From positions 1-33,647 of the forward strand of contig JAAEQF010000867.1 in the NCBI GenBank assembly GCA_024231695.1: a stretch of 33,647 bases of DNA, given 5' to 3'. The stretch is from FCB group bacterium. GTDB taxonomy: Bacteria; Zixibacteria; MSB-5A5; GN15; JAAZOE01. The translations under genes and the position numbers were made by a program. This document shows, piece by piece, positions 21,850 to 29,194 of the stretch; the first letter of the stretch is position 1, and each line of letters opens with the position of its first letter. The notes under the pieces were generated by a model. The model saw only the letters and a program-made list of their open reading frames with translations. It was not told the origin of the DNA and did not search any database.

Positions 21850-24060
21850 ATGAAAATTAGCAAGATATTCAAAATATTCAAAAAAGGCTCAAAAGCCGCT
21901 TCTTCTTCGAAGAGGAAAAAAGCGGCTGACGACAAAGACCGGAAGTCCGGCCTGCAAATAGGCGTTTACGGCCATGACAACAGCGGCAAAACGGTCTATT
22001 TCACCGTCCTCAACGAAGACTGCAAAATATCCAAAAATCTGCAGATGTCGGTCACTGATAACGCCACCGCCGGAGAGTTCCTGTCTCATTACCGATCCAT
22101 CTGGGGTCTGGGTACCGCATCGGATGTCGGCACGGTCGTCGATACTCGTGGCGAACAGAAATTCCCCGCCCCTTCCACCGTTTTCCGCCGACTGCTGTTC
22201 AATGCCATCATAGATCAGAGCAAAAAGGTCTCTGTCGTCACCTGCGATTACAGCGGCAAAGCGGTCTCCATCTCAAAACGAGGTGAAGAGGCCGAAACGG
22301 TCGGCGATTTCATGGTCGGATGCGACGGTCTTCTTTTCTTCTATGATCCCAAGATCATGGGCGCCGATCTGGAAAGCCAGGCGCATGTTGCCTCTTTCGT
22401 GAACATGCTCGAGAAACTGGCTTCGCTCGATTCGCGATTGCCCATCCCGATCGCACTGGTCATCAACAAGGCCGATATCCTGCCCGGCTTTTCCAGCGAC
22501 GAACAGGTCGTTTTGGTCGGCCCGGAAGATGAATACCTGGTCTCCGAGGATTTCGAACTGTTCCTCGAGAAAGTACTGGAAAGCAATCGCATCGCCGCCA
22601 ACTCGGCCTGGGCCGGAACGGTGCGGCAGGTACTGGTAAAGCTTAAGGATTTCCTGCGCGTGGTTCTGGGACGGACCCTTGATTTTCAGATATTTTTCAT
22701 ATCCGCAACCGGACAGACACCGGAGAAAATCGGCACCGATGTCGGCCGTTCGTTATACGCTCCGCCACCACGGATGCAACCGATTGGGGTCAAGGAACCG
22801 TTTTACTGGCTGCTCAATGCCATCATTCGCAATAAACGGGTATCCAAAGTCAGGAAGCTGGCCAAATTTACGGCCCTGATAAGTATTCTCTGGATCGTGG
22901 CCTATTCCCTGCCTAATATCTATCATTTCCACTGGCTCTACAAAGAACCGGTGCGGGTCGAAAGCGAAGTTCTTTCCGCGTACAACGGCAACATCTACGC
23001 CGCTTCAAACAAAGAACGCCGCAATATTGTCGATGCTTACCGCAATTATGAGCGGTCGAAAACGGTTCGTTGGATATTCAAAGATTTCCGCGGCCCAGCC
23101 CGCCGGATTTTTGAGGCTTACGGAAAATTCAATCTGGCCGATGCCGAAAAGAGTCTCGATCAAAAAATCAGCGATTTTGTCAATATCGTCGAAAATACGG
23201 TTATATGGCCGACGGCCAACCCGGTGGACACCATCCCGATCCTAAGCGATGAGCATAAAGCCCTGATAACTGCTCTGGAGGATTATCACCGGGGCGACTC
23301 GACTTCGGTGCTATACACCAGAAGCGGGCGGGTACTGGATATATGGGCGCTGTTTACCGCTGGCGCACAGAACCCTGACAGCACCGAGATATGGCAGACG
23401 ATTCAGCGAAAGGTTGAAACCGATCTCGGCCTCTATGCCGACCGGATGAGCAAGGCCGAAAAAGCTCTCTGCGCCGCTCTATCGGAAAGAAAAGTTGTTA
23501 CGGTCAAGAAGAAAGAATCCAAAAAGGCGGCTTTCGCGTTGGATGATTTAATTGCTGAAATAAACGGCGATTCTTCACCCGGCTATCGGCTGAAAACGGC
23601 CGTGGATAAACTGAAAGGTATTCGCTCCAGTTTAAGCTCTGATGTTGACCGGGCCAGTATCCAAAAGATCGACAAATATCTTTCCCGGGCGAACGCCTGG
23701 TTTAAGAAAAGAACCTATTCGTACAAAGTGGAAAGCCTTTCCGGTGAGGGGCATCTGCATGTCGCCGTGGCCTCTTCCGGCCAGGACCCGGTATGGTCCG
23801 ACTCGACGCAGATTCTGGCCCGCTACGGCGAATACAAGCTGGAATGGAAAGCCGGAGATGTGATATATATCGCCATCGATACTTTGCATAACGACCGGCA
23901 TAAGGAACGCTGGGGCGAGGATTCCGACGGACTGGCCATGCTCAAAGGGAAATATTCAATTTTCGAGATGGAACAGGAAATAAAGTTCGATATAAATCGA
24001 ACCGCCACCATACGGTTCACGACCGGCCTGGCCGACCGGCTTCCGGTTTTGAAAAAATAA
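21850..24060 (+). CDS. TssM/IcmF-like inner-membrane protein with GTPase-type domain
   Basis: Likely membrane-complex core, 736 residues (TssM is usually 1100-1200). The N-terminal cytoplasmic half is a P-loop domain with G1 GHDNSGKT (41-48), a DYSG G3-like motif (133-136) and G4 NKAD (206-209); these are intact in a way many TssM proteins are not. One membrane segment follows near 341-358 (ALISILWIVAYSLPNIY). The rest, about 375 residues, should lie in the periplasm: a helical region (about 370-620) and a C-terminal beta domain (about 625-736) with a GDVIYIAIDTLHND strand pair. TssM has the same order of NTPase domain, membrane segment and periplasmic helices. Position after tssK and a TssL-like gene supports the role. 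A basic Lys/Ser-rich N-terminus (about 1-30) precedes the P-loop. Homology to IcmF is probable, not proven. Confidence 0.65.
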   Translation: MKISKIFKIFKKGSKAASSSKRKKAADDKDRKSGLQIGVYGHDNSGKTVYFTVLNEDCKISKNLQMSVTDNATAGEFLSHYRSIWGLGTASDVGTVVDTRGEQKFPAPSTVFRRLLFNAIIDQSKKVSVVTCDYSGKAVSISKRGEEAETVGDFMVGCDGLLFFYDPKIMGADLESQAHVASFVNMLEKLASLDSRLPIPIALVINKADILPGFSSDEQVVLVGPEDEYLVSEDFELFLEKVLESNRIAANSAWAGTVRQVLVKLKDFLRVVLGRTLDFQIFFISATGQTPEKIGTDVGRSLYAPPPRMQPIGVKEPFYWLLNAIIRNKRVSKVRKLAKFTALISILWIVAYSLPNIYHFHWLYKEPVRVESEVLSAYNGNIYAASNKERRNIVDAYRNYERSKTVRWIFKDFRGPARRIFEAYGKFNLADAEKSLDQKISDFVNIVENTVIWPTANPVDTIPILSDEHKALITALEDYHRGDSTSVLYTRSGRVLDIWALFTAGAQNPDSTEIWQTIQRKVETDLGLYADRMSKAEKALCAALSERKVVTVKKKESKKAAFALDDLIAEINGDSSPGYRLKTAVDKLKGIRSSLSSDVDRASIQKIDKYLSRANAWFKKRTYSYKVESLSGEGHLHVAVASSGQDPVWSDSTQILARYGEYKLEWKAGDVIYIAIDTLHNDRHKERWGEDSDGLAMLKGKYSIFEMEQEIKFDINRTATIRFTTGLADRLPVLKK

Positions 24061-24084
24061 ACTTATGGCGCAGCAATTAACGAC

Positions 24085-24090
24085 AAGGAG
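24085..24090 (+). promoter_or_regulatory. Ribosome binding site deciding the start of the exported protein
   Basis: AAGGAG seven bases before the ATG at 24098. The frame is open back to 24065, but only the 24098 start gives a clean signal peptide. Confidence 0.6.
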
Positions 24091-24097
24091 TCAGTCG

Positions 24098-24613
24098 ATG
24101 AAAATAAAATCAAAACCTCTCTGCTGGATGGCCGCCCTGGCGGTTTTCTTCATCCTGTCCACCGTTGCCTCGGCAGCAACCGTACAGCTGCCCAAGGGTA
24201 CCGAATTAAAAGTCAATTTCGCTCCCGGAATCAAACTCTCTTCCGGTTCTTTGGAAAAGGGTGCAACTCTGTTAATTACCCTGGTCGATCCGCTTGAAAT
24301 GGGCGGTAAGACAATCGTCGAGGCCGGTGCACGCGGCACAGCCATAGTAGCCGAGGTCAAAAAGGCCGGCGGCATGGGCAAAGCCGGACAGATCAAAATC
24401 GAATTTCAGGATATGGAAACCAAGGGAGCGTATCAATCGCCCGAGGGCAAAAAAATCACCCTGACCGGATTTGTCGAAAACGAGGGCAAGGGCAAGGGCT
24501 TTTTTCCCTATTTGATTTTTGTACTGTTCCTGAAAGGCGGTCAGGGTGAAGTCGCCGCCGATCATACCTACACCGCAACCGTGGGCGAAACCATCATCCT
24601 GGAAAGTAAATAG
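24098..24613 (+). CDS. Small exported periplasmic protein ending the T6SS operon
   Basis: A 171-residue protein with a clear Sec signal peptide: basic MKIKSK, hydrophobic WMAALAVFFILSTV and a probable cut after ASA. There is no lipobox, so it is not a lipoprotein. The mature part is beta-rich and Gly/Lys-rich (LPKGTELKVNF, KGATLLITLVDPL, GTAIVAEVKKAG), and a short hydrophobic patch follows at about 130-140 (FFPYLIFVLFL). It is the last gene before the terminator and closely follows the TssM-like gene, so it may support the periplasmic side of the membrane complex. It is not recognisably TssJ, which is a lipoprotein. Function unknown. Confidence 0.65.
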   Translation: MKIKSKPLCWMAALAVFFILSTVASAATVQLPKGTELKVNFAPGIKLSSGSLEKGATLLITLVDPLEMGGKTIVEAGARGTAIVAEVKKAGGMGKAGQIKIEFQDMETKGAYQSPEGKKITLTGFVENEGKGKGFFPYLIFVLFLKGGQGEVAADHTYTATVGETIILESK

Positions 24614-24641
24614 AAAGCAATCGCCCTCATATCAAAACAAT

Positions 24642-24675
24642 AAAGGCGCCGTCTTAATAGACCGCGCCTTTTTTT
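24642..24675 (+). terminator. Rho-independent terminator of the T6SS operon
   Basis: AAAGGCGC (24642-24649) pairs with GCGCCTTT (24664-24671), extended by GTC / GAC around the loop TTAATA with one C-C mismatch; a run of seven T (24669-24675) overlaps the stem end. It lies between the convergent ends at 24613 and 24697 and may stop transcription from both sides, though the opposite-strand T-run is weaker. Confidence 0.85.
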
Positions 24676-24696
24676 ATTTGGTAATGTAAATCGCGG

Positions 24697-25578
24697 TCAG
24701 TCTCCGACCGACCCTCCACTGGTATTATCTCCCAATCCGCGGCGCAAAATCACGCTCGCCCCATCGGTGAATTTTCCGGCTATCGGAATGGAATCACCGG
24801 TGGTAAAACTCCAGAGAGCATCAATGGTCATCAGCATGTCGGCTTCGGCAATATTGGTGCCCCAATCGGAAAGCGAACCGAAAGTAATTCTGGCCACCCG
24901 GCCATTACCCAGTTCATCAACGATTCCAGCCGTTTGATCCCGTGTCCAGACACCGATAGCAGCCGAACTGTAGCCGTCGGTTTCCCACCAGACATCGGCA
25001 CTGTCATCAAGATCGGCGCCTTTGGACACACTGAGAAAATTTGTCGGACTGGGACCGATGCCAAAATTGACGGTCATTGAAGACAGACCGGGGATATTAT
25101 GCACAACGATATCGATGGCAAACTGATTGCCCATAATCACATCCTGATAATGCGGCGTGATATACACCATCGGTTGCATCGGGAACAAATTGATATCAAG
25201 TACAGTGACCGAAGCGAAACCGACATCAATGGTCTGTTCGCCGCGATAAAGGACGACACCGTCCTTATCCATGGCTTCGACCGCAACTGACCGATTCAGT
25301 CCGGAAGGCACAATTACTTCGCCGATCAGAAAGCCGTCCACTACAACCATGATACCGATAATCGGTTCGGCGATATCTTCGGCCGTAACTACAACCCGGA
25401 ACTGCCTTTCGATCGAAGTCTCGGTAATCCCGGCCCATTTCACGGCCAGTTTAATCGTTGAGTCGCCGGGTGGCGAATCGTTGATTATTTTTTCCGAGCA
25501 TCCGCCGATGAAAAACAGCATCGCCGCCGCGATCAGTGTCGCGCCCAAAATTATTGATCTATTGCCTCGCATAAGCAT
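24697..25578 (-). CDS. Cohesin-like domain lipoprotein
   Basis: A 293-residue predicted lipoprotein: short basic start, hydrophobic IILGATLIAAAMLFF, then lipobox IGGC with lipidated Cys27. Residues about 35-130 look like an Ig-like or CARDB-type strand domain (TIKLAVKWAG, FRVVVTAEDI, GIMVVVDGFLIGEV). Residues about 135-275 resemble a cohesin-type fold: VYITPHYQDVIMGNQFAIDIVV, then a VNFGIGPSPTNFLSV block and a WTRDQTAG turn with GRVARITFGS. In FCB bacteria such domains are often on surface-attached proteins. It ends the minus-strand unit, eight bases after the beta-barrel gene. A nearby Met (start at 25572) fits the ribosome-site spacing equally well. Confidence 0.6.
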   Translation of the reverse strand: MLMRGNRSIILGATLIAAAMLFFIGGCSEKIINDSPPGDSTIKLAVKWAGITETSIERQFRVVVTAEDIAEPIIGIMVVVDGFLIGEVIVPSGLNRSVAVEAMDKDGVVLYRGEQTIDVGFASVTVLDINLFPMQPMVYITPHYQDVIMGNQFAIDIVVHNIPGLSSMTVNFGIGPSPTNFLSVSKGADLDDSADVWWETDGYSSAAIGVWTRDQTAGIVDELGNGRVARITFGSLSDWGTNIAEADMLMTIDALWSFTTGDSIPIAGKFTDGASVILRRGLGDNTSGGSVGD

Positions 25579-25586
25579 CTTCCCGT

Positions 25587-26711
25587 CTAAAAGGTACTCG
25601 AAAGCCCGAGCGAGAATCGGAGACCACTGATATCCAGATCTCCCCCGTCGGCGCTTCCGGTATAATAGGTCAGGCCGAAACTCAGTCCGGCTTTCTCACT
25701 CATCTGCCGTCCAACCGTTGCTCCCAAGCCAAGCAGGCTGGAACTGCCTGAATCTCTATCATCATCGCTAATGGATCGAAATTGCATTGAGGGCGTTACC
25801 GACCATTTGGGCTCCGGCAGCCAGGTAACACCGCCGAAAAGATAAAACTCATTCCCATATAGCTTCAATTGTTCGATAACCTTTTCGGTGCTGTCATACC
25901 GAGTGTTATTGCCGCGGAAAAGCATTCCCACAAGCGCTTCGACGGCAAATGCTTCGCCGCCCATCCGGTCGGTCAGACGCAAATCAAACTGATCACCCTG
26001 CGCAAAAACTTTATCGCCATCGATCAGATCATCGGTATAGGCGGTATAAATCGCCTGCGCCGATAGATTATGTCGGCCCTGCGGAAGATCGGCTCCGGCG
26101 ATAACGCTGAACTGATCGCCCGGATCGTAATCATCGTAATCCTCATAGGGAGTATAACTACCGTTGAGTTGATACGTCAGAGCCAACCCCAGACGGGCAT
26201 CGCCGGCCATGGTTGCGCCGCCGGCCATAATATTGAATCCCATGCCGCCGCCAAGAGATCGAATCGGAAATTCGAGAAAGTTCAGTGACAGAATTTGCAG
26301 AACCCGGTACTCTTCGTCCAAAGTAAGCTCTTTTTTTCCAGTCGGCAGATTGACACCCAGACTCAAAAGCAGGCGGTCGTCGGCCAGTGACTTGTTGACC
26401 TGCAAGCGAATATCATTCAGGCCCGCAAGATCATATTCGTCGGTACCGTAGTCGATACTGCTGGACATGTTGGCTACCGAAAAACGCATTTCCAGATTAT
26501 CCTGCAAGGGTATAAAACCGCTTATCGGCAGGACCAACTGGCTGATATCGGTCGAACTGCTGTCGCTCTCGACAGTCCAGCCGATATATTCAATATTGAT
26601 ACTGCCAGCCGTCGGTTGATCGTAAATAATCTGACCGATGGCGGGCATCGACGTGAGGGCGATCAGAAGTCCCCCCAGCGCCGCCGTCTTTAACATTTTA
26701 TTGATCAACAT
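25587..26711 (-). CDS. Outer-membrane beta-barrel protein candidate
   Basis: A 374-residue protein with a signal peptide (KMLKTAALGGLLIALTSMPAIGQ, cut after about residue 26) and a mature part made of alternating hydrophobic and polar strands with aromatic belts (for example LLSLGVNLPTG, LGLALTYQLNG, SVTPSMQFRSI, AGLSFGLTYYTG). It ends in Phe (LGLSSTF), the usual C-terminal signature for assembly by the BAM complex. About 14 strands seem possible. The start overlaps the upstream gene's stop by 14 bases and has GAGGG seven bases upstream. It sits between two lipoprotein genes, as expected for an envelope complex. No transport specificity can be read. Confidence 0.6.
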   Translation of the reverse strand: MLINKMLKTAALGGLLIALTSMPAIGQIIYDQPTAGSINIEYIGWTVESDSSSTDISQLVLPISGFIPLQDNLEMRFSVANMSSSIDYGTDEYDLAGLNDIRLQVNKSLADDRLLLSLGVNLPTGKKELTLDEEYRVLQILSLNFLEFPIRSLGGGMGFNIMAGGATMAGDARLGLALTYQLNGSYTPYEDYDDYDPGDQFSVIAGADLPQGRHNLSAQAIYTAYTDDLIDGDKVFAQGDQFDLRLTDRMGGEAFAVEALVGMLFRGNNTRYDSTEKVIEQLKLYGNEFYLFGGVTWLPEPKWSVTPSMQFRSISDDDRDSGSSSLLGLGATVGRQMSEKAGLSFGLTYYTGSADGGDLDISGLRFSLGLSSTF

Positions 26712-28035
26712 CGAGATTCCCTCGAATTATAAGTACTCCCTGCTGAAAGGCATCTGTCAACTGAGGTGGGAAACCGGCCCAGACGTTACGCAGATCAAAT
26801 TGCTGTGAACCAAAGACAAATCCGGAACTGCTGAGTGAAATAGTCTGAACTTGATCCAATCCGGTGACCGTAATTTCCAAATCCGACTCCCCAACCACCG
26901 AGACTTCAAACTGCTCGCCCGATCCGCCGCCACCGGTGCCACCGGTACCGCCGGCTGAGGGCATACGTCCCATCGCCTTGGCCGCTACTCCGGCCGCCTC
27001 AAAGCCCTTGTCCTGCCCGGCCGCAACGTTGAACTCCTGCCGCGCCTCGTTGAACATCCCTCGGCTTTTGTAATCGAGACCGCGACAATAGGCCAAAAAG
27101 GCCAGATGCGATTCGGTTGGGACTTCCTCGATGGCATCCCTTTCAGACGAGGTCAGTGATATGCCCATCTCATCGATAACTTTAAAGACGAAATCCTTCT
27201 GCACCCGGAAAAACGAAGCCAGTTTGCCCTCGGTCGTTTCCGTGGTTAAGGCTGCGCTGTCGCGGGTACTGACCACCGCGCCGTCAAGCCTGATGCCGTC
27301 CTCACCGATGCCCAATACCGAACCGGTCACCAGCCGACTGCTGCCCAAAAGACGGCCGACCCGCGGAGCATAGCTTGGATCACTGTACTGAGAAGAGCTA
27401 AGTTTCAACTCGCTGATGATGGCGTCGATTTTGAGCCGGTCGATGACCCTGAGAGAAGCTACTTTGGAAAGATCAATCGAGGTGAATTCGGCCAGCCCTT
27501 TGCTGATCGGAGCCATCTCCGGCGATAGATGTGTATTATCGAAATCGACTACGGCGATGGTATTTTCCGGTATGGCGCTAACGTCGATATCGGCCTCACC
27601 GTCCAGAGCCACGGCCACTTCCCGCTTGACGTTCTGAGTTATCAGCCGATCCAGATGAGACTCGATCATATCCCTGGTTCGGCCTTTGGGATTGTAAGCC
27701 AAAGAAATCCGATAGGCCTCTATGGCATTGGTTAAGTCCTCTTGTTTCTCATAAAGCAATCCGAGAAAGAGGTTGGTACGCGCATGCGGCCGGATAGCGT
27801 TGGACTGTTTGAGCGCATCTTCGGCCTTGACCAAGTCACCCTTTTTGAAAAAGGCCACTCCCAGTTCACGCCATGAATCAGCGCTTTCCGGATTGATTTT
27901 GATAGAGCGATAGAAGGTTTCGATGGCCCGGTCATATTTTTCCTCTTCGACCAGTTTTTGCCCCTGAGTATATAAACCGGATGAACATCCGATGGCCAGT
28001 AAACCGACTAGTGCCAGAATTATTATCCTGAACAT
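26698..28035 (-). CDS. Lipoprotein with TPR repeats and a CsgG-like domain
   Basis: A 445-residue lipoprotein: MFRIIILALVGLLAIGC gives lipobox AIGC with Cys17. The open frame runs another 252 bases upstream, but that part is Arg-rich, overlaps the neighbouring gene and lacks a ribosome site; AGAGG sits close to the chosen ATG at 28035. About three TPR-like repeats follow (about 20-125, EEEKYDRAIETFYRSI, ESADSWRELGVAFFKKGDL). Residues about 155-320 resemble the CsgG / LpoB / FlgO-type fold: IAVVDFDN, GLAEFTSIDLSKV, LRVIDRLKIDAIISELKL, YAPRVGRLLGSSRLVTGSV. A further TPR unit and a Gly-rich linker (about 390-405) lead to a short C-terminal beta part. It belongs to the same family as the adjacent protein at 28073-29122. 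Probably an outer-membrane assembly factor. Confidence 0.7.
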   Translation of the reverse strand: MFRIIILALVGLLAIGCSSGLYTQGQKLVEEEKYDRAIETFYRSIKINPESADSWRELGVAFFKKGDLVKAEDALKQSNAIRPHARTNLFLGLLYEKQEDLTNAIEAYRISLAYNPKGRTRDMIESHLDRLITQNVKREVAVALDGEADIDVSAIPENTIAVVDFDNTHLSPEMAPISKGLAEFTSIDLSKVASLRVIDRLKIDAIISELKLSSSQYSDPSYAPRVGRLLGSSRLVTGSVLGIGEDGIRLDGAVVSTRDSAALTTETTEGKLASFFRVQKDFVFKVIDEMGISLTSSERDAIEEVPTESHLAFLAYCRGLDYKSRGMFNEARQEFNVAAGQDKGFEAAGVAAKAMGRMPSAGGTGGTGGGGSGEQFEVSVVGESDLEITVTGLDQVQTISLSSSGFVFGSQQFDLRNVWAGFPPQLTDAFQQGVLIIRGNLDVDQ

Positions 28036-28072
28036 ATTTGCCTCTCGCGTTAAACCGTCAGGCTGCATTGGA

Positions 28073-29122
28073 TCATGTTGCCAGCGGCCGGTAAATCTCC
28101 ATTTTACGTTTGGCTTCGGCGAAACCGGGGTCTTTGTCATAGGCTTTCTTGAAATATTCGTAAGCCTTCTTGTAATCGTATTTGTCCATGTAATAAAGAC
28201 CCTGAGAGTACATGCCGGCGGCATCTTCCGATTCCGAACCGCTCTGTTCGAGCAGGTTTCTGGTTTCTTCATTGAGAGTAACATCAAGCTTCTCGACCAG
28301 TTCGGCTACCAGTTCCTTCTGCATTTTGAAATACTTCGGTTTGCCCGTTCTTTCGACCGAGGTGATGATTTCTGAGGTTTCAACTTTGACCGCCTTCACC
28401 AGCATCTTGGCTTCCTTGGAACTGAGCTGAGTGATACTGCCGAAAACCATCACTTGGGCGCCGAGCATTTTGCCGATTTTTACCGCCGTGGAAGTTTCCA
28501 CCGCTCCCGAGGCGCTCAGTTCGAGTTCCTTGAGAATGAATTCGATCTTGTCCCGTTCAACGACTTTGAGATCGCTGACCTTGGCGAAATCGGCCTCGAA
28601 GAAATCGGCCAAACCTTTGGTGATAAAGCCCAGTTCCTCCTGATATTCACCGACCGAAAAATTGTCAAATTCCATGATAGCAATAGTTTTTACTTTTGTG
28701 TCCTTCCCGTTGGGACAGACCAGCGCTCCCTGGTCATTGACTACTCGATACCATTGATCGCGCAATTGTTGCGGCCAGAAACCGTAAGGCAGATGAACTT
28801 CGCAAGGTCCGATACCGGCTATCTGCTTCAGAAAGCCGAATGACTTGTCGATAAACTTCGTGCCTTTGCCATAAGTCAGCATACTCATCACTGAGTAGAT
28901 GCCGATACTGTCGCGCGAACTCAAATCTTCTCGTCCCAGAAGGCTTTGGGCCACATCCAGTCCCTTATCGAAATCAAGCTCGCTGTAATTTCGAATCGCC
29001 TCAGACAATTTGTCGGCGATTCCGGCATCGGTCTGAGCCCAGGCCGAACCAAGTCCGCCAGTCATAAACAACAGGACACCCAGAGCCATACCGGCCGTTT
29101 TGAGGTAATTACGAAAGCTCAT
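28073..29122 (-). CDS. Exported CsgG-like protein with C-terminal TPR repeat
   Basis: A 349-residue protein with a Sec signal peptide (hydrophobic MALGVLLFMTGGLGSAWA). Residues about 35-95 are helical. The CsgG-like domain lies at about 140-255: IAIMEFDNFSVGEY, GLADFFEADFAKV, LKVVERDKIEFILKELEL, KIGKMLGAQVMVFGSIT, then the MLVKAVKVETSEI strand. A helical region (KMQKELVAELVEKL) follows and the end holds a TPR unit (YSQGLYYMDKYDYKKAYEYF). Lengths and motifs match the next gene, so the two are paralogues with domain order changed: TPR repeats are C-terminal here and N-terminal there. AAGGAG lies upstream of the start. Probable role is in an envelope complex; not in itself specific to the T6SS. 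Confidence 0.7.
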   Translation of the reverse strand: MSFRNYLKTAGMALGVLLFMTGGLGSAWAQTDAGIADKLSEAIRNYSELDFDKGLDVAQSLLGREDLSSRDSIGIYSVMSMLTYGKGTKFIDKSFGFLKQIAGIGPCEVHLPYGFWPQQLRDQWYRVVNDQGALVCPNGKDTKVKTIAIMEFDNFSVGEYQEELGFITKGLADFFEADFAKVSDLKVVERDKIEFILKELELSASGAVETSTAVKIGKMLGAQVMVFGSITQLSSKEAKMLVKAVKVETSEIITSVERTGKPKYFKMQKELVAELVEKLDVTLNEETRNLLEQSGSESEDAAGMYSQGLYYMDKYDYKKAYEYFKKAYDKDPGFAEAKRKMEIYRPLAT

Positions 29123-29194
29123 CTTATCGCTCCTTTATTATTGATAACGCCTTAATTTTGCTGCCATGACATATATATGCTAAACGCTTACTGA

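Noticed and set aside
9464..24613. Extracellular contractile injection system (PVC or AFP type) or prophage tail
   Set aside because: TssK, ClpV-type ATPase halves, separate TssB and TssC and two inner-membrane proteins are T6SS traits; no phage capsid, tape-measure or lysis genes are present.
28036..28287. N-terminal extension of the TPR/CsgG lipoprotein by 84 residues
   Set aside because: The extension is Arg/Thr/Pro-rich, overlaps the upstream coding region and would bury the lipoprotein signal; the ATG at 28035 has a ribosome site and a proper lipobox.
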